NCBI RefSeq assembly: GCF_017875235.1
Contig: NZ_JAGGMI010000005.1
Location: 1-64,000 of the forward strand
Source: Asticcacaulis solisilvae
Lineage (GTDB): Bacteria; Pseudomonadota; Alphaproteobacteria; Caulobacterales; Caulobacteraceae
Reading direction: 5' to 3'
DNA: 64,000 bases
Part shown: piece after piece, positions 47,537 to 55,873 of the stretch
Numbering within the stretch: position 1 is the first letter of the stretch
How the letters are laid out: every line of letters begins with the position of its first letter
Notes under the pieces: generated by a model
Databases searched by the model: none
The model's input: only the letters and a program-made list of their open reading frames with translations
Told to the model about the DNA's origin: nothing
Position numbers and translations under genes: made by a program

Positions 47537-49345
47537 TTAGTGATTGTGACGCGGAAGCTTCTCGGAAATCTTCGTATATTTCAACGCGGGTTCCATGACG
47601 GCGCCAGTGTGCAGCTGCGAAACCGTGGCGCGGTAAATCTCCTGCCACGGAGTCATCGACTCCGGCACGGCCGGAATGCCGTCTTTTTTGCGTTCCGCGA
47701 TAACGCTATCATCGACCAGGGCGTTACAGGCGCCGGTATTGAGGTCGATGCGGATCACATCCCCCGTCCGCAGCCAGGCCAGGCCCCCACCCGCCGCGCT
47801 TTCCGGCGAAGCATTCAGGATAGACGGCGAATCGGACGTGCCCGACTGGCGGCCGTCGCCCAGGGTCGGCAGCGAGGTGATGCCCGCCTTCAGCAGTGCC
47901 GCCGGCGGCTGCATGTTGACGACTTCGGCCGACCCCGGCCAACCGATCGGGCCGGAGCCACGAATGACCAGGATGGTGTTCTCATCGATGCCCAGTGACG
48001 GATCGTCGATGCGCTCGTGATAATCGGTCGAACCGTCGAAGACGACCGCGCGGCATTCGAGGATGTTTTCCTGGCCAGGGCGCGACAGGTAGCGGTCGCG
48101 GAATTCCCTGGAGATCACGCTGGTCTTCATGATGGCGAAGTCGAACAGGTTGCCCTTGAGCACCATGAAGCCGGCGCGCTCCATGATCGGTTCGGCCACC
48201 GTGCGGATCATTTCGCGATCCTTGGTCTCCTTGCCCTTGATGTTGTCGCCGATCGTCTTGCCGGTAACGGTCAGGGCATTGGTCTCGATCTTATTGGCGA
48301 CGGCCAGTTCGTGCAGAATGGCGGGGACGCCGCCGGCGCGGTGGAAGCGCTCGCCGAGATACTTACCCGACGGCTGCATGTTGAGGATCAGCGGCAGGTC
48401 GTGTGCGGCCATCCAGTCGGCATCGGTGATCTCGACGCCGGCGTGGCGCGCCATGGCGACGATGTGCGGCTGGGCGTTGGTCGATCCGCCGATGGCGGCG
48501 ACGGCGGCGATGGCGTTCAGGAAGGACGCCTTGGTCAGGATCTTTGAGGGTTTGAGGTCCTCATAGGCCATTTCGACGATGCGGCGGCCGGTCTCATAGG
48601 CCATCTGGCCGCGTTCGCGGTACGGCGCCGGAATGGCCGAGCAACCCGGCAGCGACAGACCCATGGCTTCGGCGACCGCGTTCATGGTCGAGGCGGTGCC
48701 CATGGTGTTGCAGTGGCCGGCCGACGGCGCCGACGAGGTGGCCGCCTCGAAAAACTCTTCCTCGGTGATCTGACCGGCGGCAAGCGCCCGGCGCGAACGC
48801 CAGATGACCGTGCCGGAGCCGACGAGGTCGCCATTGTGATAGCCGTCGAGCATCGGCCCGCCGCTCAAGACAATGGCCGGGATGTCGACCGCGGTCGCCG
48901 CCATGATGCCGGCCGGCGTGGTCTTGTCGCAGCCGGTCGTCAGCACGACGGCATCGAGCGGATAGCCGTGCAGGATCTCGATCAGCGTCATCATCGACAG
49001 GTTGCGGTCGATGGCGGCGGTCGGACGACGGCAGTTTTCGAAGATCGGGTGGACCGGGAATTCCATGCAGATGCCGCCGGCGGCGACGATGCCGTCACGG
49101 GCGCGCTTGGCCAGTTCCAGGTGGATGCGGTTGCACGGCGCAATGTCGCTGCCCGACTGGGCGAAACCGATGATCGGCTTGCCCGAGCGCAGTTCGGCCG
49201 GCGTGATGCCGTAGTTCATGAAGCGTTCGAGATAGAGCGCGGCCAGGTCGATATGGCCAGGGGCTTCGAACCATTCCTGCGACCGGAAACGGCCGTTCGG
49301 CGTGGCAGGCCGGCGCGCGGCCGCCTTTTCGGAAAATTCAGACAT
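47537..49345 (-). CDS. xylD: D-xylonate dehydratase XylD
   Basis: IlvD/Edd-family Fe-S dehydratase of the oxidative xylose pathway, making 2-keto-3-deoxy-D-xylonate. About 602 aa; GKPIIGFAQSGSDIAPCNRIHL, TTGCDKTTPAGIMAA, SAPSAGHCNTMGTASTMNAVAEA, GWPGSAEVVNMQPPAALLKAG, SLPTLGDGRQSGTSDSPSILN and the C-terminal KLPRHNH match Caulobacter XylD almost segment by segment. Three Fe-S cysteines are in the CNRIHL, TGCDKT and GHCNTM motifs. ATG 49345 overlaps xylC by 8 bp; ATG 49357 is an alternative. Confidence 0.95.
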   Translation of the reverse strand: MSEFSEKAAARRPATPNGRFRSQEWFEAPGHIDLAALYLERFMNYGITPAELRSGKPIIGFAQSGSDIAPCNRIHLELAKRARDGIVAAGGICMEFPVHPIFENCRRPTAAIDRNLSMMTLIEILHGYPLDAVVLTTGCDKTTPAGIMAATAVDIPAIVLSGGPMLDGYHNGDLVGSGTVIWRSRRALAAGQITEEEFFEAATSSAPSAGHCNTMGTASTMNAVAEAMGLSLPGCSAIPAPYRERGQMAYETGRRIVEMAYEDLKPSKILTKASFLNAIAAVAAIGGSTNAQPHIVAMARHAGVEITDADWMAAHDLPLILNMQPSGKYLGERFHRAGGVPAILHELAVANKIETNALTVTGKTIGDNIKGKETKDREMIRTVAEPIMERAGFMVLKGNLFDFAIMKTSVISREFRDRYLSRPGQENILECRAVVFDGSTDYHERIDDPSLGIDENTILVIRGSGPIGWPGSAEVVNMQPPAALLKAGITSLPTLGDGRQSGTSDSPSILNASPESAAGGGLAWLRTGDVIRIDLNTGACNALVDDSVIAERKKDGIPAVPESMTPWQEIYRATVSQLHTGAVMEPALKYTKISEKLPRHNH

Positions 49346-50294
49346 GTTGGATCTCATTCTGGGGCTGACCGGGGATATCGACGTCGAAACGGAAGAGCCC
49401 TCCCGCCAGCGGCTGTTTTTTCAGCTCTTCCGGCGACAACCCCTTGGCGGCGGTCGTGGCATAGACAGTCTTCAGGTCCGGACCGCCGAAGGCGATCTTG
49501 GTGACATTGGAAACGGGGAAGCGGACGCGACGCAGCAAACGGCCATCAGGCGCATAGCAGTTGACGCCCCAGCCGAAGAACAGCGCGTTCCAGACATTGC
49601 CGGCGCTGTCGACAACGGGCCCGTCCATATAGCCCTGGCCGTGGTCCTTCTGGGTCGCCTGTTCATTGGCGTAGCAGACGGGGCTGGCGCTTTCCGGCGG
49701 CAGCGGCTGGTCGAGCTGGGCGAAGACGCGCTTGTTCGACAGATGGCCGTCATGGCTGAGGTCGAAGGCGTAGATGACCTTCTTCAGCGTGTCGTTGTGA
49801 TAGAGGGTCTTGCCGTCGGGGCTGACGGCCGGGCCATTGGTGATGACGTAGTCGTCGTCCATGACCTTCAGGCCGCGCGCGTCATAGCGGTAGAGCTTGC
49901 CGTGCGGATGGTTCTCATCGTCATCCATCGAACCGAACCACAGGCGGCCGTGATGATCGACATAGCCATCGTTGAGCCGATTGTTGGGGAGGCCCGGCTC
50001 GACGTGCGTCAGCAGTTCGAAATGGCCCTGGCGGTTATTGCCCTGCGGATCGAAATCGAAGAGGCCGGTCTTGCAGCCGACGATAAAGCCGCCGCGCTGT
50101 TTCGGTGCGACGAAGCCGCAAGGCGACGGGGCGTGGAAGACCTGATGCGAGCCGATATTGACGTCATAGCGATAGACGCGCGACGACTTGATGTCGACGA
50201 ACCAGATGGCGTGGTCCTTGCGCGACCAGACGGGACCTTCGCCAAGCGTGGCCTTGAGGTCCCAGACACAGGTTGGTTCGAACAACTGGCTCAT
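49338..50294 (-). CDS. xylC: D-xylono-1,4-lactonase XylC
   Basis: 318 aa SMP-30/gluconolactonase-like six-bladed propeller. CVWDLKATLGEGPVWSRKDHAIWFVDI at the start with the metal Glu, NNRLNDGYVDHHGRLWFGSMDD with the Asn/Asp ligands, YVITNGPAVSPDGKTLYHNDTLKKVIYAFDLSHDG and GPVVDSAGNVWNA. It parallels Caulobacter XylC in sequence and position. It hydrolyses the lactone produced by XylB. It is separated from xylB by a family B repeat. Confidence 0.93.
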   Translation of the reverse strand: MSQLFEPTCVWDLKATLGEGPVWSRKDHAIWFVDIKSSRVYRYDVNIGSHQVFHAPSPCGFVAPKQRGGFIVGCKTGLFDFDPQGNNRQGHFELLTHVEPGLPNNRLNDGYVDHHGRLWFGSMDDDENHPHGKLYRYDARGLKVMDDDYVITNGPAVSPDGKTLYHNDTLKKVIYAFDLSHDGHLSNKRVFAQLDQPLPPESASPVCYANEQATQKDHGQGYMDGPVVDSAGNVWNALFFGWGVNCYAPDGRLLRRVRFPVSNVTKIAFGGPDLKTVYATTAAKGLSPEELKKQPLAGGLFRFDVDIPGQPQNEIQHV

Positions 50295-50321
50295 TCCGCG
50301 TCCCTGTTTTCTTCTTGTATG

Positions 50322-50410
50322 GCCCCGCCCACCATTGGCTCCGCCAATGGTCCTTCGCTTGTGAAAGCTATACTTTCCCTGCGCTCACCCCATGAATGGG
50401 GAGGGCGAAA
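50322..50410. repeat. Family B palindromic repeat inside the xylose operon
   Basis: GGCCCCGCCCACCATTGGC-TCC-GCCAATGGTCC, then GAAAGCTATACTTTCC and CACCCCATGAATGGGGAGG. It shares the GAAAGCTATACTTT and ATGAATGGG modules with the copy at 18473. It occupies most of the xylB-xylC gap (143 bp). Confidence 0.75.
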
Positions 50411-50437
50411 TTCGTTCTTACCGGGAGACCACTTCGG

Positions 50438-51166
50438 CTACCGCCAGCCGGCGTCGATCCAGTAGCCGTGACCGGTGCACAGTTCGGCATCGTCCGACGC
50501 CAGGAACAGGGCCAGGCCAGCGACGTGCTTGGGCTCAATACGGCCCGGCAGGCACTGGGCTTCGACGATCTGGCGCTCGCCTTCCGGCGTGTACCACTTC
50601 ATCTGGCGCGGCGTCTTGACATTGCCCGGGATGATGGTGGTGACGCGGATATTGTCGGGGCCCAGTTCGCGGGCCAAGGCGCGCGTCATGCCTTCGATGC
50701 CGGCCTTGGCCGTCTCGTACAGGACCAGGTCCGGCAGGCCGAGGTGCCACGAGATTGACCCGAAGTTGATGATGGCGCCGCCGCCATTGGCCTTCATGCC
50801 CGGCGCCACGGCCTTGGCGCAGAACAGCAGGTGCTTGAGGTTCACCGCGATGCGGTTGTCGAAATAGGCCTCGGTGACGTCGCCAAGTGAGTGGCGGTCG
50901 TCATTGGCGGCGTTGTTCAACAGGATGTCGACGGTGCCGATCTGAGCCAGGGTGCGTTCCAGCGCCGGAATGTCGGTCAGGTCGCACTTGTAGAAGGTGG
51001 CGGCGCCGGCCGGCAACTGCTCGGAAATGGTGTCGGCCAGATCGATGAAGGACACTTGCGCGCCCTGTTTTACGAAGGCTTCGACAAGGCCCGCGCCGAT
51101 GCCGGAGCCCCCGCCGGTGATAAGCACCTTGCGTCCCTTGAGGCTCGGATAGATGGCAGATGACAT
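50438..51166 (-). CDS. xylB: D-xylose 1-dehydrogenase XylB
   Basis: 242 aa SDR using NAD. ITGGGSGIGAGLVEAFVKQGAQVSFID, NNAANDDRHSLGDVTEAYFDNRIAVNLKH, INFGSISWHLGLPDLVLYETAKAGIEGMTRALARELGPDNIRVTTI and YWIDAGWR parallel Caulobacter XylB closely. Catalytic Ser, Tyr and Lys are present. First step of the oxidative xylose route. Confidence 0.95.
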   Translation of the reverse strand: MSSAIYPSLKGRKVLITGGGSGIGAGLVEAFVKQGAQVSFIDLADTISEQLPAGAATFYKCDLTDIPALERTLAQIGTVDILLNNAANDDRHSLGDVTEAYFDNRIAVNLKHLLFCAKAVAPGMKANGGGAIINFGSISWHLGLPDLVLYETAKAGIEGMTRALARELGPDNIRVTTIIPGNVKTPRQMKWYTPEGERQIVEAQCLPGRIEPKHVAGLALFLASDDAELCTGHGYWIDAGWR

Positions 51167-51218
51167 AGACTTATACTCTTCCCTTTGGGTTTGCGCCCTG
51201 GTTTATGCTGTTTTTGCG

Positions 51219-52397
51219 TTATGACGCCAAGGCTTGCGCGCGGCTGGTGTTTTTTGCGTTTAAAAGTCCGCGTTCACTGAGGTTTTGCATCAGGTCGGCT
51301 ATGCCGAAGGTCCATTCGCGGGCGTCCTTCGAGAAGACGACGCGATTTTCCAGGCAGCCGAGCTTAGGCGACGACACCTTGACGACGTCGCCGACCTTAT
51401 GGGTAAAGCCGCGGCCCGGGACGTCGCGGTCCTGGGTCGGCGCGAACAGCGTGCCCAGCATCAGGACGAAGCCGTCCGGATAGTGGTGCTCGCTCATCGC
51501 CTGGCGGATCAACTCCAGCGGGTCGCGGCTGATCTGGGTCATGGTCGAACGGCCGACCAGTTCATAGCCTTCCGGTCCGTCGATCTTCAGGTCCAGTTCG
51601 GCGCTGCGGACGTCCTCGATGGTGAAGCCGTCGTCGAACATGCGGATGAACGGCCCCAAGGCACACGAGGCATTGTTGTCCTTGGCCTTGCCGAGCAGCA
51701 GCGCCGAGCGGCCTTCGAAGCAGCGCAGGTTGACGTCGTTGCCGAGCATGGCGCCGACCGCCTGGCCCTTGGGCGTCACGACCATGACGACTTCCGGCTC
51801 GGGGTTGTTCCAGGTCGAGTCGGAACGGACGCCGACCTCCTCGCCCCAGCCGACGCTCGACAGGACCGGCGACTTGGTGAAGACCTCGGCGTCGGGGCCG
51901 ATGGCAACTTCGAGATATTGCGACCACAGGCCGTCGGCGATCAGGGCTTCCTTCAGCTTGGCCGATTCCGCCGAGCCCGGCTTGACCGAACGGATGTCCG
52001 AGCCGACGCGTTCCGCCAAGGCGTTGCGGATATCCTGGGCCTTGTTGGAATCGCCGCGGGCGCGTTCCTCGATGACGCGCTCGACGGCCGAAACGGCGAA
52101 GGTCACGCCTGCGGCCTTGACGCATTGCAGATCGATCGGCGACAGCAGCTGGTCACCCTTGCGGCCGCCTTCCCAGGTCTTGCCGAAGGTGAAGTCCTCA
52201 AGCTTGCCCAGCGACTTGCCGCCCGACGGTACACCGGTGTCCGGCCAGGCCTTCAGCAGTTGCGATACGGTCGGCGCCACCGTGCTCATGTCGAACACTT
52301 CGCCGTTCTTCACCAGGATGGGAGTCGGACCAGCTTCAGTCTGCAGGCGCCCGACCAGGGTCGCCGACTGCCAGTCTTGAGGTAAGAAGTTCGTCAT
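51219..52397 (-). CDS. xylX: 2-keto-3-deoxy-D-xylonate dehydratase XylX
   Basis: 392 aa of the fumarylacetoacetate hydrolase superfamily. Segments VDLQCVKAAGVTFAVSAVERVIEERARGD, GLWSQYLEVAIGPDAEVFTKSPVLSSVGWGEEVGVR, WNNPEPEVVMV, GNDVNLRCFEGRSALLLGKAKDNNASCALGPF and GTLFAPTQDRDVPGRGFTHKVGD match Caulobacter XylX, which makes alpha-ketoglutarate semialdehyde. First gene of the operon, followed by xylB after 52 bp; the xylA gene that separates them in Caulobacter is missing. Confidence 0.95.
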   Translation of the reverse strand: MTNFLPQDWQSATLVGRLQTEAGPTPILVKNGEVFDMSTVAPTVSQLLKAWPDTGVPSGGKSLGKLEDFTFGKTWEGGRKGDQLLSPIDLQCVKAAGVTFAVSAVERVIEERARGDSNKAQDIRNALAERVGSDIRSVKPGSAESAKLKEALIADGLWSQYLEVAIGPDAEVFTKSPVLSSVGWGEEVGVRSDSTWNNPEPEVVMVVTPKGQAVGAMLGNDVNLRCFEGRSALLLGKAKDNNASCALGPFIRMFDDGFTIEDVRSAELDLKIDGPEGYELVGRSTMTQISRDPLELIRQAMSEHHYPDGFVLMLGTLFAPTQDRDVPGRGFTHKVGDVVKVSSPKLGCLENRVVFSKDAREWTFGIADLMQNLSERGLLNAKNTSRAQALAS

Positions 52398-52597
52398 AAC
52401 ACAATCTCCGCGCCGAATTCGCGCACCGAAACCTATAGGATGGCTATTGGGTGGCCGTAGGAATTTACCGCATCGTCGCGGCCTCCACGGAAGTTACCGC
52501 TACCTTCCCCAAAACCCTTATTTTGTTAGCGCTACCAAATCACGCAGCGCGAAGACGATGTCAAGCTAATACGAAAATCGAAACACAAATTCTACGC
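52398..52597. promoter_or_regulatory. xylX promoter region with two LacI-type operators
   Basis: Two similar palindromic sites: AGTTACCGCTACCT (52492-52505) and TGTTAGCGCTACCA (52524-52537), 32 bp apart (about three DNA turns), upstream of the minus-strand xylX start. With XylR encoded just upstream, they are the natural repressor sites. The second resembles the operator I recall for the Caulobacter xylX promoter. Confidence 0.65.
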
Positions 52598-53716
52598 TTA
52601 ACTGTCCGAGATGGCGCCGCCACTGCTGGTAAAGGTCGAGGACTGGCGCTCGATCAGGGCGAAATCCCTCACCTCGCGCACCGGTTCGAACTCGCGGCCC
52701 AGACGGCGCGACCGGATCTGTTCCAGCAGCAGCCGGACGCTGGCCGCCGCCATGTCGGCGATCGGCTGGCGCACCGTCGTCAGTTCCGGCCAGACCGAAG
52801 ACGCCATGGCCGTATCGTCGAACCCGACGATCGTCAGCTGGTCCGGCACGTCCAGACCCATACGGTGGGCGGTCGCCACGGCACCGGCGGCCATGTCGTC
52901 ATTGCTGGCGAAGATGGCGGTCGGGCGCTGCTTGTGGCTCAGGATTCGTTCGGCCGCGTCGAAACCCGAACGATAGGTGAAATAGCCCTGGGCGATCAGG
53001 TGCGGCTCAGCCGTCAGCCCGGCCTTGGCCATGGCCGATAGGAAGCCGTCGAAGCGCAACTGGCTGGCATAGGCGTTGGGATGGCCCTTGATGAAGCCGA
53101 TGTCACGGTGGCCCAGTTCGATCAGCCGGCGCGTCATAGCAAAGGCCGCCTTGTGGTCGTCGATCGACACGGCGCAGATGTCGGTCGCCGGACGCGCCGC
53201 CGCCACGCCGACGAAAGGCAGGTTCATGTCCTGCAGCGTCTTGGCGACGCGCGTCGAATCAGACAGGGGCGGCGACAGAATAACGCCGTCGCAGCCGTTG
53301 TTCTTGAGCTTCTCAAGCGCCGCGGCAGCGCCTTCGGGGCCATCGCACGACTCGATGAGGAGTTGGGTGCCGGCCTGCGAGCTTTCGCCGAGGATCCCCA
53401 GCAGGAACTCGCTCAGGAAGGCCACCGACGGGTTGGAGTAAAGCAGGCCGACGCGCGCCGCGTCCTGGGTCGCCAGCGACCGCGCCGCTAGGTTCGGGGA
53501 GTAGTTGAGCGCCTCGACACTGGCCAAGACCTTGGCGCGGGTCTCCTCGCGCACGTTCTTTTCGCCGTTGATAACGCGCGATACCGTCATGGGCGATACG
53601 CCGACATGCCGCGCGACATCATGGATTGTCACGATATTGCCACCGCGGCGGCCGACCTTACGCGCCAAGCTCAGTCCCTTTTTTATCGAAATGGTCCGGT
53701 AGAATCGTCCGGACAC
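52598..53716 (-). CDS. xylR: LacI-family regulator of xylose genes
   Basis: 372 aa. The LacI helix-turn-helix starts at VTIHDVARHVGVSPMTVSRVINGEKNVREETRAKVL, preceded by about 25 extra basic residues whose start is uncertain (53716 or later). The hinge LNYSPNLAARSL and a periplasmic-binding-like effector domain (VGLLYSNPSVAFLSEFLLGILGES ... ASNDDMAAGAVATAHRMGLDVPDQLTIVGFDDTAMA) follow. It lies beside xylX and divergent to the CE20 operon, so it probably represses xyl genes until xylose or an intermediate binds. Confidence 0.85.
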   Translation of the reverse strand: MSGRFYRTISIKKGLSLARKVGRRGGNIVTIHDVARHVGVSPMTVSRVINGEKNVREETRAKVLASVEALNYSPNLAARSLATQDAARVGLLYSNPSVAFLSEFLLGILGESSQAGTQLLIESCDGPEGAAAALEKLKNNGCDGVILSPPLSDSTRVAKTLQDMNLPFVGVAAARPATDICAVSIDDHKAAFAMTRRLIELGHRDIGFIKGHPNAYASQLRFDGFLSAMAKAGLTAEPHLIAQGYFTYRSGFDAAERILSHKQRPTAIFASNDDMAAGAVATAHRMGLDVPDQLTIVGFDDTAMASSVWPELTTVRQPIADMAAASVRLLLEQIRSRRLGREFEPVREVRDFALIERQSSTFTSSGGAISDS

Positions 53717-53853
53717 TTATGATTCAAGGGGAACATCCATAAACTGCTCCGTTACAATTGGCAAATTCATAGCTTATTCGCGCGAAGTTCGCGGGCAAAA
53801 ATCTTTTAATTGGCAAAAGTACCGCGACGTGGTGAGTATGTAAAACCTCACAA

Positions 53854-53864
53854 AAGCGCTTGCC
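53854..53864. promoter_or_regulatory. AAGCGCTT palindrome upstream of the CE20 operon
   Basis: AAGCGCTTGCC, 54 bp before the start codon of the acetylesterase. It is identical over 11 bases to the site before the galactose dehydrogenase gene at 36623. Confidence 0.4.
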
Positions 53865-53917
53865 AAGTCGGCCACGGTTTGCCGATATCAGCGCACAACA
53901 ACAAAACGGAGGCGGAG

Positions 53918-55873
53918 ATGAAACGGCTTGGATTCAAGGGATGGCTTTGCGCATTGACAGCGCTTACCGCCGCAAGCACCGCGCAGGCGGCGCCTGAGTT
54001 CGCCAAGGTATTCAGCGACCACGCCGTCCTGCAGCGCGACGTGCCGTTGAAAATCTGGGGCCAGGCCGCGCCTTCGCAAGCCGTGGAGGTCAAGCTAAAC
54101 GGTAATAACGGCACGACGCGCAGTGCCAATGCGACGGCCGGCGCCGATGGCAGGTGGACGGCGATCCTGGACGCGCTTCCGACAGGCGGTACCTATACGC
54201 TGACCGCCACCGACAGCAGCGGCGCCAAGACCCTCAGCGACATCCTGGTTGGTGACGTCCTGATGTGCGGCGGCCAGTCGAACATGCAGTTCCCGGAACG
54301 CCTGTCGACCGGCGCCTGGGGCGACATCGGCAACTCGGCCAATGACAGCTTGCGCTTCATGATCGTTCAGACCAACACGCAACCCGCGCCCCTGGCCGAT
54401 ATCGGCAAGCCGACCCAGTGGCAGGTCGTCGGCCCCGACACGGTCGGCGAAGCTTCGGCCGTCTGCTATCATATGGCCAAGGCGATCCAGAAGGAACACA
54501 ATGTTCCGATCGGCATGATCAACTCCTTCTGGGGCGGCACGACGATCCAGAGCTGGATCAGTCCGGCATCCTTGCGCACCCTGCCGAAATATACCGCCGG
54601 GCTCGACACCCTGGCGCTGCTGGCCAGCGATCCCGCCAAGGCCAGGGCCCAGCAGGTCAAGGCGGATGAAGCGTGGTGGGATGCGCACGACAAGACGAAC
54701 AAGGCCAATCGCGCCTTCATCGCGCCCGCCTTCGACGACAGCAAGTGGGCAACGCTCACCGCCGACAGCGGCTGGAAGGATGCGGGCATCGCCGAGCTGA
54801 AAAGCTTCGACGGCGTCACCTGGCTCCGCACCACCGTCACCCTGACCGCCGAACAGGCGAAAGCCGCCAACCAGTTGCAACTGGGCCCGATCGACACCTA
54901 CGACTCGACCTGGGTCAACGGCACCTGGGTCGGCAGCACCGGCATTTCGTGGATGTGGCGCGACTATTCCGTCCCGACGGGCGTCTTCAAGGCCGGCGCC
55001 AACACCATCGTCATCCGCGCGCTCGGCGGCGGAGGCCTGAGCGGCCGGGCCGCCAACCGATACGTCAAAACCAGCGACGGCCAGGCCATTCCTGTGCCCG
55101 CGACCTGGAAGTACAAGACCGGCATGGCCGCCAAGGGCCTCAGCATCCCGGCCGCGCCGTGGTCGGTGCCGACCAGCCTGTCGACCTTGCACAACGCCAT
55201 GATCGCGCCGCTCAGCGGTTACCGAGTGAAACTTGCCGCCTGGTACCAGGGTGAAGCCAATACAGGCGAGGCCGGCGAATACCAGGCCCTGCTGGCCCTG
55301 CTCATGAAAGACTGGCGCAAGACTTTCGACGATCCGCAGATGCCCTTCTTCGTCGCGCAGCTGTCGGCCTTCGGTGATGTCGCCACCAAGCCGGTCCAGT
55401 CGAGCTGGGCCGAGCTGCGTGAAGCCCAGCGCCTGGCGGTCAATGCCGATCCGCGCGCGGGCCTGGCGGTGACCGTCGATTTCGGCGACCGCACCGACAT
55501 CCACCCGACGCAGAAGGTCGTGGTCGGCCAGCGCCTGGCGCGCAACGCCCGCGCCATCGCCTATGGCGACACTGTCTCCAACGGCGGCCCCGATGCCGTC
55601 AGCGCCACACGTTCGGGCAGCGACCTGATCGTCACCTTCCGCAACACCAACGGCGGCTTGCGCACCTACAGCTCCGACGTCGCCATCGGCTTCGAAGCCT
55701 GCAAGGACGGCGCCTGCCGCTACGTCACGGCCAGGCCGCAAGGCGACACGATCGTGCTTTCCGGCGCGGCCGACGCCACTTCGGTGCGCTATGCCTGGGC
55801 GGACTCGCCCTATGTCAACCTCTACAGCGCCGACGACCTGCCCGCCGGGCCGTTCCAGCTGGACGTGAAGTGA
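53918..55873 (+). CDS. Exported CE20-like acetylesterase with inserted jelly-roll domain
   Basis: 651 aa from ATG 53918 (GGAGGCGGAG upstream). A Sec signal ends at AQAAPEF. A beta-sandwich (FSDHAVLQRDVPLKIWGQAAP) precedes an SGNH core with Ser in MCGGQSNMQFP, block III-like FWGGTTIQSW, then a galactose-binding-like insertion of about 150 residues (FDDSKWATL ... YDSTWVNGTWVGSTG). The core resumes with AWYQGEANTGE and the Asp-His pair in DIHPTQK. This split architecture is known for sialate O-acetylesterase-like enzymes and for CE20 xyloglucan acetylesterases. It deacetylates a sugar outside the cytoplasm. Confidence 0.82.
   Translation: MKRLGFKGWLCALTALTAASTAQAAPEFAKVFSDHAVLQRDVPLKIWGQAAPSQAVEVKLNGNNGTTRSANATAGADGRWTAILDALPTGGTYTLTATDSSGAKTLSDILVGDVLMCGGQSNMQFPERLSTGAWGDIGNSANDSLRFMIVQTNTQPAPLADIGKPTQWQVVGPDTVGEASAVCYHMAKAIQKEHNVPIGMINSFWGGTTIQSWISPASLRTLPKYTAGLDTLALLASDPAKARAQQVKADEAWWDAHDKTNKANRAFIAPAFDDSKWATLTADSGWKDAGIAELKSFDGVTWLRTTVTLTAEQAKAANQLQLGPIDTYDSTWVNGTWVGSTGISWMWRDYSVPTGVFKAGANTIVIRALGGGGLSGRAANRYVKTSDGQAIPVPATWKYKTGMAAKGLSIPAAPWSVPTSLSTLHNAMIAPLSGYRVKLAAWYQGEANTGEAGEYQALLALLMKDWRKTFDDPQMPFFVAQLSAFGDVATKPVQSSWAELREAQRLAVNADPRAGLAVTVDFGDRTDIHPTQKVVVGQRLARNARAIAYGDTVSNGGPDAVSATRSGSDLIVTFRNTNGGLRTYSSDVAIGFEACKDGACRYVTARPQGDTIVLSGAADATSVRYAWADSPYVNLYSADDLPAGPFQLDVK

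Noticed and set aside
54095-55741. 548-codon minus-strand open frame
   Set aside because: Antisense of the CE20-like esterase; no start context or recognisable domain.
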